A program made the position numbers and the translations under genes. Below are positions 52,643 to 61,804 of a stretch of 64,000 bases of DNA, piece after piece. Within the stretch, counting starts at the first letter, position 1, and the number at the start of each line of letters is the position of its first letter. The notes beneath the pieces were generated by a model that saw only the letters and a list, made by a program, of their open reading frames with translations, was not told the DNA's origin and did no database searches. This DNA comes from Adiantum capillus-veneris (Eukaryota; Streptophyta; Polypodiopsida; Polypodiales; Pteridaceae): contig CM043942.1 in assembly GCA_014529385.2 (NCBI GenBank), positions 47,968,244 to 48,032,243 of the forward strand. The letters are read 5' to 3'.

Positions 52643-55600
52643 AACAAGGCTACGCTCTTGTTAACAATAGATCAAAGAGATCCGAAAATTGGCATTTGAA
52701 CGAGGATACAATTATGCACTAGAGCTGAGTGCACTTACATAATTATTTTTTGGTTAATTTAAATATTTTTGTTTTATTCCTCTTTCATGTACCTGTTTCT
52801 TGTAAATCTTTGGATGCCTCAATGTTTAATCCTTCATTAATTTGTAATCAGTGAAAGATATCCTAATAGGATATAAAAATTATGATATTTTATATATTGA
52901 GTAAAATCTAATTATTGCTAATACCTCAGTTAGCGCTCGATAGATATTGATATAGCTTGTTAAAACAGTGGTAAGATGGACATGAGGCTAGATATGATTA
53001 AGAAGAATACGTCATTAGATTGAGGATGCGTATAGTACAAGAAGAAGTTCTTCATACCAAAGGAGGCTTAGTTAATCCTTACCTTGGCTCCCAAGAGACC
53101 AATTCCAAGAGAAGTAGAAAAAGAAGGCATGGTGAGATGTAAGAAGAAGGATGGATAGAAGAAGAATTGGAGAAAATTCAACATTGTAGACACAATCCTA
53201 AGAGACCTCAAGATTTTTTTTGAATGAGTTTCATTAAAGATCTAATGGATATGGGAAACAACCCCAAGTGACTACAAAGTCTCAAAATTTGAAGGACCTG
53301 TGTGGCATCTTGCTAAAACCCATCACTCGGCAAACTCAACATATGAAGCGGAGTAGGCATGATGGAGTAATAGACTAAGGGGCCAGTATTACCGTGCTCT
53401 AGTAAGGTAAGGGGCCACCATTACCAAGGTTTTAGCAGCATCAAACCAATGCACTCTTTGACCACCCCACAATGGACATCTTTATTGTTTGATGGTGATA
53501 GTAGGGTGGGCCTTATTCGGCGGTGGTTTTTGTTAGCTTCATAGTCCTCAACACAATAGCGGCAATAGCCCGACAATGTGCATGGAACTCTGCACATACC
53601 CATGTAGCCCACCACCCATTCCACCCATGCAAACAAAAACGTTGTGGTTGTAGGCAAGAAATTGACAACAACAAAGAGCGGTTTGAGCTCGTGAGTTTGT
53701 AGCCTGCTAAAATTAGGGCATGCCAACCTTTTGCTCAGCCGTTATCCCAAAGACAATGACTATCAGTTTTTTTAAAAAGGGTCGCTAAGCACTCATGCAA
53801 AAGAAAAAGAATTGCCTCTATATATATCTCTCGCTCTCTCTTCCTTTCTACCAACTCTCCTTTGACTCCAGTTGCCTACCCAGTAGCACTCGCACTGCTT
53901 TGCGCCCCATTTTCCACATGATATCACCTTAGGACTAGCACACACATAACCTGGTTTTTCTCTACGTTGCGGGTGTGCTGGTGATCATGGTGGAGAGAGA
54001 CGGGAAAAAAACAATAGATAGCTATGACCCTTGCAGTGTGAGGAAATGCGGGTCTTCTTGACCATCATCATCATTTTAAGAAAGCGATGGCCTTACACAT
54101 GCACATAGGAGGGCTACATCTGTTGCTTGAGATTTTAGACAAGTGCAAGCTGTTTGATGGAAGGGCAACAATTGCAAACTACCATATAATAGGAAATTTA
54201 TGGCTTGTCCTGCTATCACAAATATAAATCTACATGTGCAAAGATGCCTAAATGCCCTACTTATCCATTTTCTTGATTCTACTTTGCATGCATGTGCACA
54301 TAGCATCTGCTTCTAATGTTTGTTGATTGCATAACCAAATGATGACAAGACAAGATTTTATACGCGTAGCTTTTTTCTCCCCGAGAATGCAAAGCAATAC
54401 AAGCAAGATAGAACAGACCCAAGAGTTGAAAAACATTGAAGTAAAGTTGGTCTCTTCTTTCAAAATTCATCTTTGTCTTCCATTCCTATTGCAATAGTTG
54501 AAAATGATTAGCGCAATCTAATGATGAGCAAGTATATTGATCCAACTAAAATTCTTTAGGTGTATAACATTTATGAGGAGGCACCTTCTTGAGATCCTAT
54601 TGAACATGAGAGATCAGATTGTTTACAATGTAATGTGTCTAATTCCTTATGGGGTGGTAGGGTGTGGTTTACACACCATGAGGCCTTCCACCTCATTGCT
54701 CACTAGTTGTGATTAGAGTTTTATGCATTAAAGCTTCATGATGGGGCAAACCTAACTTATGCCCCTAGTAAACTCTCCCTTAGTCCACATGCATGATTAC
54801 ATATCCAAAATGATTCCCACATATGTATGCATGACCCATGGACCTTTCTAGCACCTTTCCACTGCATAATGGAGCCAATAGATAGGCCAAAAACAGCCCC
54901 AAAAAGGTGTACATGAGTTTTCAACTTGTACTCTCCTCTTTGGCTAATTTGAATGATCTCTCACACCTCATTGATGATGTCACTCAACCTACCACTTCTT
55001 CTCCTATATATTGAGCTCATTTCTATGCTCACAAAAAATGTAACTTGATGCTACATTGAGAACTTGACCAATTTTTGTCATTTTGTGTTCTTAAGCATTT
55101 TCTATATTAATTAGGATTAGTGTTGTCAAATCATGAATGGGACATTAACCCGTCCTCCTTAACCACACTAATCTATCACGTCAAATTTTTAAACTATGTC
55201 CAATGCTCAACTCCCACTGATACTTGGATATATTCTCTTGATTGAGCAACCTCTCATATGCCCCTCTTTTAGCCATCCCCTTTTTGCCTCTTGCCTCCAC
55301 CGTATGCACAAGCTGGGCAAATGATTTGTAAACAGCCTATACTCATGCATCTTGAAGGTTTCTCATGATGCAAGTGTAAACTCTATGGTTTCAAGGTAAA
55401 AAGAGGCTATTGTTTTCTAAGTTGCCTAATAATTCATAAGCTAGGTAATTTAATAATTGAGTTGTTGATAAAAGGGCTTTTGACAATAACTAATAGAGCC
55501 AGGTTACATATACACAATGTTTGATTTTGTGGTTTTGATTACATTGAAGGATAAATCTGAAATCTATATTGATAGGTTTTGAGGTTGTAAATTGAAGGAA

Positions 55601-55710
55601 CTTGCCCGTGAAAAATGAGCTCAAATAGAGTTGAGGTATTTCCTTTGCCTAGATTTTCTTAGAGGAGAACATGATGTATGTGAGCTGATTGTGAAGTCTT
55701 TTACTCAAGA
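52643..55710. other. No recognised gene
   Basis: Three kilobases of AT-rich sequence with short frames only. A TA/CT-rich microsatellite lies at about 53,816-53,842. No domain or RNA gene is recognisable. Confidence 0.4.
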
Positions 55711-56895
55711 TCATGCAGCATTTATTAGACAAGGACAAAAATGTCTCTGATTCAAATGCGGCAAAGAGTTCAAGCTCATTGGCTAAAGGTTTGGGATCCC
55801 CTCTAGCATGGCATGGCAAGCCAACATCTCCTGCCCGTGCCTCAACACTTGATTAACAAGAGACAATTAGAGAAGTCTCTTTTGAAGCTCAAAGGCCACA
55901 CACTAGAGCACAAAAGTGGACTTTGTCTCCACTGAATCATGCTTAGTCAGTAGATGCAATGACCAAACCATTAGAAAGATCTCTCAACAATGCTTTGATG
56001 GCATGTTCATTTCCTCTAGGGGGCAATCAAAATCTCCTCTCAACATTTAACTCTTCCACATCCAGTTCATCACTTGGCTATCTAGATGCCTCGCACAATG
56101 ACATGAGATATCTCACTAATGCATCAGGAACGTCAAGTGGCTCTGCTCAGTTGCCACCATTGGCAATTGGCAGACTATGAGAAGAGGCCATTGCATCACA
56201 AGAAGCTCAAAGCATGCATCAGGTCCTCAAGTGTGGTTTTGATGTTTGTGGTGATGGGATAGACATGCAAAGGCTCCCCTTGATACTTGTAGCTCTTGCA
56301 ACATCTAGAGACAGTTGTTTTGTGGCATCAATCAATCCATTGGAGAGCTTATACCATGAAACATTTGAAGTTTCAAAACATGACTAATGATGAAGAGAAA
56401 GCTTTTTACATGACTTGTCTAGAAAGAGAAATCTCGTTATATAAAGAGATAAGACACAAACATATTGTTGGTTACATAGATATGGACAAAGATGAAGAGG
56501 CAGTGTTCTTTATATATTTTTGGAGGATGTTTTTTAGCGGATCTATTCAAAGCATGCTAGAAAGATTTGGCACATTTAGTGAGTCTCTTGTTCCTTTCTA
56601 CAAAACACAATTACTTCTTGGTCTTGAGTATCTTCATAAGAAAAGAAGTTTTCATAAAGATATCAAAACTGGAAACATGCTTGTTGATTCTAATGTTTTT
56701 GTGAAATTGGCTTCCTTTGGAGTATCTAAAACATTTCATGAGGACACGATAACTGATGCTTGCAAATCCATCAAAGAGTCTATTTTTTGGATGGCACCAA
56801 AAGTTATAATAGGAGACAATTATGTACGTCATGTAGATATATGGAGTGTAGGATGCACGGTGATCAAGATTCTTATTGCCATCATGTATATCTAA
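55711..56895 (+). pseudogene. Intronless MAPKKK-like protein kinase copy
   Basis: A Ser/Pro-rich N-terminal frame (KSSSSLAKGLGSPLAWHGKP ... NSSTSSSSLGYLDASHND) with two stops is followed by kinase subdomains III-IX at 56,350-56,895: LEREISLYKEIRHKHIVGYI, LLGLEYLHKKRSFHKDIKTG (HRD changed to HKD), NMLVDSNVFVKLASFGVSK (DFG changed to SFG), FWMAPKVI (APE changed to APK), YVRHVDIWSVGCTVIKIL. The glycine loop and the C-lobe end are missing. Wording is closest to plant MEKK/YODA-type MAPKKKs, which have many introns; none is present, so it is a processed or captured copy. Catalytic loss means no kinase activity. Confidence 0.8.
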
Positions 56896-57239
56896 ACACA
56901 TGAGTTGAAGTAACTTAGAATCATTGTCAAAACTTGTTTTCCTACTCAAACAATGCATATTATAAAAGAGCTAAGCACAACAAACTATACCAAACCTCAG
57001 GCTTCAAAAACTTCTTACATGTGCTAGTTTACTGATTGTTATAAGTCTATACATCGTACACAATCCCTCAATTTATTTTACTCGTTTGATAAATGCTCAC
57101 TTTGTTTACTTGTTTTAAGTGATTTTGTTGTAGATATACCTAAGGAGCTACACTCAGCTAGTTTTGGACTTTTACAACAATGGAGAATACCACCAGACAA
57201 CTTTAAAAGCTACTCACATGAGCTAAGGTGATGTCAAAT

Positions 57240-57620
57240 AAAATATACTCCAATTTGATGACAAAAAGGTAGTAAATGTTTTGTCTTTTATGCCTTGCTT
57301 AGTCCATTGGTCGTGTGCACACGTATTTGCATTTAGGCTGTGTGTAAATGTTCATCTTAGTGTAGATTGTCCAATTTAGGCAACACCAATTATCCATGTA
57401 GATCCACCGATTTAGGTAGCATGAGTGTAGATTTGCTGATTTAGGCAGCATACCAGCAAACAATAGATTCTCTAGCTTAAACATTACTAGTGAAAAATTT
57501 GTCGGTTTAGGTAGCACAAGTGCATATTCACTGATTTAGGTAGCACGTTTGATTAGTATTGATTCGTTGATTTAGGGAACATTGATTACAAAATCATGTT
57601 GCAGTGATTGGCCACCACTG
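57240..57620 (-). repeat. Right inverted repeat array (about 8 units of ~30 bp)
   Basis: Units centred on gatttaggtagca recur at about 57,373, 57,409, 57,438, 57,505, 57,533 and 57,569, with weaker ones at 57,330 and 57,472. They are the complement of the tgctacctaaatc units of the left array. Its inner end (tactccaatttgatgac ... gcatttaggctg) also pairs with the left array's inner end. Confidence 0.7.
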
Positions 57621-58259
57621 CCCCTAGTATGATTTTGTTACCCAGGTATATAATGAACGTGATTTGGATTTGGTGTTGGAGTTGGAGTTGGATTTTTGAA
57701 TTTGGTTTATGATCATATGATGTCAATAGTATACATTGAATTAATGAAATTTGATTATGTAACAATGATTGTGACGAATGATATCTACATACATTCAGAT
57801 ATATGACATATAATGTCTATTCTCGTGGTATGGGACATTATAATATACAGCATGTGGATGACGGTAGGCATAAGCAAATTCATTTGTTTCAGTTTATGGC
57901 TTTTTATTTTGTTCCATGATATTTTTTATACATAATTTTAACCATTATTTTTGAAGTATGATTTGCTGCTGGCCAACACCATATTAGTGAATTGGGAATT
58001 TTCCAATAATCACTTTCAAAAGGAGCTTAAGATTTGAACACATGGCCAAAGCTTTGAGATCATGGCTCAAAAGAGATTTTCAAGTACTATCTTATGGAAG
58101 GAGTTGGCCTTTAAAAAAAAGTTTGAGATTTGTCCATATGGCCAAATCTTTAAGACATCAGTGATTTCCAAATTGGCTCTAAAGTCTCAAACTCTCTAAT
58201 ATGGTGCTTGCAGATTCCTTACTTAGCAACTAAAGGTGGTTGCTTCCTAACGGAAAGGT
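57621..58259. other. No recognised gene
   Basis: AT-rich, no motif. A short diverged pair of related phrases (agatttgaacacatggccaaa and gagatttgtccatatggcca) occurs at 58,030-58,150. Confidence 0.4.
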
Positions 58260-58389
58260 ATGTAATGGAAATCGATAAATAGTTATTTATTACAGTTGTC
58301 ATGCAATAAAATCATAAGTGAACTATGCACTATGCAAAAGGATAGCAAGTTTATGGATATTTCATTATTAAAGTGCTTTTTATGAGCTG
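58260..58389. repeat. Dispersed LTR-like repeat, copy 2
   Basis: Partner of 52141-52265. It lies outside the right inverted array whereas copy 1 lies inside the left one, so the two are independent insertions or fragments rather than LTRs of one element across the array. Confidence 0.6.
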
Positions 58390-59407
58390 TAATGGAATTT
58401 GCCTATTCAATTTGAGAGTAGCGGAATTTAATGAGAGTACTTTCAAGAAATGATTTTGTGAGCATAGCGGGTTGACATAATTGAAGATAGCAACATAATC
58501 ATAGCAATTAGTTAACTTGGCATAGACAATACTTTTGCAAGAGAGAGAATTTAGAGAACATGACGACAGTTGAGGACTGGATTTATGTGGAGCCGGTCCC
58601 CCCTCCAATAGGCATTTGTATTATGATTTCTCCCATAAAGAGAGACTTGTTACAATATATTCTTTGTGTTCCTTGTGACCTAGGTGAAGCAATGAAGATG
58701 GAAAGCTTCATGCATCACCATCATAGCATAACCTAAACTTGAACAAAGCTTTAACTATACCAAGCCTCAGTCCCAAGACCTCAAACACCTTCGAAGGTGG
58801 AGAGAGCTAGCAGGGAATGAGGGTAGGGAAGAGGAAGAAGAAACATTTCATACGAGAAAGAGATAGTTCCTCACTTATCATAACTCTTGTGCTGGCATAC
58901 ATAATAGCATAGTAATGAAGAATAAATAGATGGCAAGCTCAAGCATTGAAGCATGGCTCTTGGATGGATTTGCACTCCATAGCCAAGAGTGTTGGTGTAG
59001 GCTCTCAACCTCTGCTTTCTTGGAGAAAGAGAGGCAGCTCTTGCACTTTGCATAGTACACAATGAGAGTGTTTCTGAGTGTGTGTGGGTGAGTATACCCC
59101 CTAAGCACCCCCCTAGCTTGCTTGGGTCGACCCCCCCTTGTGGCTCATGCTTGAAGCTCATTGGACCCCTCCAGGCCTAGCCAATCACAAGCAGGAGCCA
59201 TTACAAGCAACAGGGATAGCCTTGGGACAAGTGTCCCCCTTTCCCCTTTGAGAGAGAGGACTTGATAAATGCAAAATCAATTAATTAAATATCCTTTATT
59301 ATCATTGGACCCCTTGGATGGCCAACCAATAGGTTTCAGGCACACCATGAGGGCAACATGAGGAGGAACTTGACAAGTGTCCTTGCTGCCTCTTCAAGCT
59401 AGGGTTC

Positions 59408-59409
<2 letters not shown>

Positions 59410-59497
<88 letters not shown>

Positions 59498-59512
59498 GTG
59501 TGTGTGTGTGTC
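59410..59512. repeat. (TG)n microsatellite
   Basis: About 50 TG units with one interruption (tgttg near 59,495), in the J LTR. Thr-His repeat translations over it are artefacts. Confidence 0.95.
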
Positions 59513-59595
59513 TCTCTCATCCCCCCCCCTTGTAGGCTCGCCCCCCTCCTTGTAGGGATCTTTTTGACTTTGGATGAGCAAGCCCCTTAGTCATC

Positions 59596-59820
59596 AAGCA
59601 TGACTAAGCACTTGAAGTAGGGGGTGTTCCCACAAGCATCTCAGGCAAGCTTCTCAAGGCACCTCAAGCACCTTAATCATGCACCAAGTCAAGCACCTCA
59701 AGCATGGAGCCAGTCAAGCACCTCAAGCATCTTAATCAAGCACCTCAAGCATGACAAGCACCTCAAGCAGGACAAGCAGACAAGCACCTCGAGTTTGGGC
59801 CGGGTTCCCACCTCAAGCTC
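59596..59820 (+). repeat. Degenerate CAAGCACCT repeat
   Basis: The words caagcacctcaagca and close variants recur more than ten times at irregular spacing of 10-25 bp in the U3 part of the J LTR. This is a possible enhancer-like array. Confidence 0.8.
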
Positions 59821-60005
59821 AGCCCTAGCTTACCTAAGGTCAAAGGACTTTTACACACATTATTGGAGGTCTTCAATGAAGCTAACCCTAAGGTCTTATG
59901 CTCCATTGGTTAGCCTTGCTCTTGATAGACCATCTCCCATTTGGGCCCCTTTACTATTGGCCCCGTGTTGAGATAGATCTATAAGCACATATCTATATCT
60001 TAACA

Positions 60006-60449
60006 CTTGTTCCCGTTTATTCTCCCACATTAAGTGATCAATTTAATATGAGAAAATCATTTGGGTTGGTTAGATATTAGATTTTATGACATTACCTCTC
60101 TCTTGAAATCATAGTCGTCCTCGACTATGAGGTAAAAGAGATAAAGCCTTAGTCATTAGTCAATCGTACTTAGCGGGTAGAGGATCCCTTTTTTACCCTA
60201 CGACATCTTTCCAAGATGGATGACTAATCCATTTGTGCTTGGGAGACATAGTTGCCGCAAGCATGTCTGCTCTTTAGTCCATTTCATTCTCCCAAAGTAG
60301 AGTGACAAATTCTACTTGGTGTTTGAGAGACATCGTCATCACAAACATGATTCTAAGCATGATACTAGTTAAATTTGTGCACAATTAAAAAGAGGACTAG
60401 TCTTATAAGACAAAAACATGAGTCATTTAAAAGAAATTTGTACATTTGC
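60006..60449. other. 3' untranslated stretch of element J
   Basis: Between the chromodomain stop and the LTR. It has a purine tract at the LTR edge, and otherwise AT-rich sequence with a duplicated ~45-bp theme about 120 bp apart (agatggatgactaat..., agtagagtgacaaat...). No gene. Confidence 0.5.
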
Positions 60450-61046
60450 TTACTCTAATGTAGAATTGTAAGCATTGACAAGGTTCATACTATCCTTAAG
60501 TTGTACTCCTTGCATCCATCTAGCATCTTCAAAAGGATAATTTTTGAACTTAATAAGATACCGTCGGATTGTCTTACCATGTCGTAGTACCTTGTCTTCA
60601 TGCCGAAGGACAGCTTTGGGTTTTAGCACCTCTTCGTGGTCTTCAACTTCGGGAGGGTCTTCAATAATTGGTTCAGTTGGTGGCTCTCCTTTGTAGGGCT
60701 TAAGTAGGCTTACATGAAAGGCATTGTGTATAAGCCAATGGTTGGGCAACTTGAGTTGATAAGCCGTCTCATTGATGGACTTCAAGATTTGGAAAGGACC
60801 ATAGTATCTTTTTGCTAGTTTAGCATAATAGTTTTGATGGCCCGTAGGATTTTTGCCCGTCGTTTGCCTTAATCGAGCCTTACGAAACTTGAGTAAGACC
60901 CAATCATTTTCTATGAACATTAAGGCTCTTTTGTGCTTATCAGCAGCAGCTTTTTGCCTTTGTTGAGAGATGGCTATAGCCTCCCTAATCTTTTGAAAAG
61001 ATTCTTGTAGGTCACGGCTATACTCATCGGCGAAAGATCTTCCCAT
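60450..61046 (-). CDS. Integrase C-terminus with chromodomain (element J)
   Basis: A 198-codon frame. It begins at the integrase end ([20 protein letters not shown]), has the GPY/F-type module [20 protein letters not shown] and [12 protein letters not shown], and ends with a chromodomain: [38 protein letters not shown] and a final helix. Chromodomains steer integration of chromoviruses toward marked heterochromatin. The aromatic cage is partly kept (Tyr, Trp). A frame break separates it from the core at 61,181. Confidence 0.92.
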   Translation of the reverse strand: MGRSFADEYSRDLQESFQKIREAIAISQQRQKAAADKHKRALMFIENDWVLLKFRKARLRQTTGKNPTGHQNYYAKLAKRYYGPFQILKSINETAYQLKLPNHWLIHNAFHVSLLKPYKGEPPTEPIIEDPPEVEDHEEVLKPKAVLRHEDKVLRHGKTIRRYLIKFKNYPFEDARWMQGVQLKDSMNLVNAYNSTLE

Positions 61047-61804
61047 GTACTTTGAGTAGCAAGGGACTTTTAGGTCTTCCCTCTATGATCTTGAAAGGTG
61101 CTTTCCCGTAGAAGTATGGACAGTATTATTGTAGGCATACTCTACTAGAGGTAAATACTTTTCCCATTGTGAGCGTTGATCTACTTCGTAACATAAGTCT
61201 TGAGTAGATCGAGTATCGTAAGATTGGCTATCTCACTTTGGCCATCCATTTGTGGGTGATAGGCCGAAGAGAAATTCAATCTTGTTCCTAGATTTTCAAA
61301 GAGACCTTTCCAGAAATTACTGGTCATTCTAGGATCTCTATCTGACACGATGGATGTGGGTAATCCATGGTGCTTGAAAATCTGAGATATGAAGAGAGTT
61401 GCCATTTGATGTGCCTTAATAGTCTTTTTGACAGGAATAAAATGTGCTTGCTTGCTAAACCTGTCGACTATTGTCCATATTCCTGTATTCCCATGGATAG
61501 ACTTGGGTAATCCAAAGATGAAATCCATGGATATACTCTCCCATGGTGAATTTGGAATAGGCAATGGCTGGAGTAATCCAGGTTGCTTCCCTCTATCATA
61601 CTTGGTCTTTTGGCATACTACACATTTTGAAACATACTCTTGTATGTCCACTTTCATGGTAGGCCAATAGAAATACGTCTCTACTCCTCGGAGAGTAGGT
61701 TGAATACCTCTATGCCCTATATGGAGGAGCATGGGATTCATACATAACCTTCTCACGAAGGGAATGGGTAACACATAGCCTATTGCCGTGGAGAAGATAA
61801 CCAT
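61047..61804 (-). pseudogene. Integrase core (element J)
   Basis: The frame 61181-61804 carries the HHCC domain (HIGHRGIQPTLRGVETYFYW ... CVVCQ) and the catalytic core with SISMDFIFGLPKS (Asp), SIVSDRDPRMTSNFWKGLFE (Asp) and AYHPQMDGQSEIANLTI (Glu); the residue after the catalytic Glu is Ile where Arg is usual. It ends at a stop 20 residues later. The first ~20 residues overlap the end of the RT-RNase H frame, a frameshift near 61,730. Confidence 0.9.

Larger units (their letters stand above)
51470..57620. mobile_element. Candidate TIR / foldback unit carrying a kinase copy
   Basis: Long inverted repeats (about 350 bp each, built mostly of short tandem units) bracket ~5.4 kb without a transposase but with a decayed MAPKKK-like copy and LTR debris. 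Foldback and some Mutator-like elements have such modular terminal repeats and pick up host gene pieces. Exact ends and a target duplication could not be defined, so this is inference. Confidence 0.4.
58586..60005 (-). repeat. 3' LTR of chromodomain Gypsy J
   Basis: The right end follows a purine tract (gggagaataaacgggaacaag in minus sense, 60,006-60,026), with the LTR opening TGTTAAGATATAG. The left end is taken at tgtggagccgg (58,586), since sense ...ccggctccaca is a usual chromovirus LTR end. The interior has (TG)n at 59,410-59,512 and a caagcacct repeat block at 59,600-59,800. Without the second LTR the left boundary is inferred. Confidence 0.65.

Noticed and set aside
53816-53842. Promoter TATA at a tatatatatc run
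   Set aside because: It is a short microsatellite with no gene or LTR following it.
59302-59581. Thr-His repeat protein
   Set aside because: Translation of the (TG)n tract on the minus strand; no coding context.
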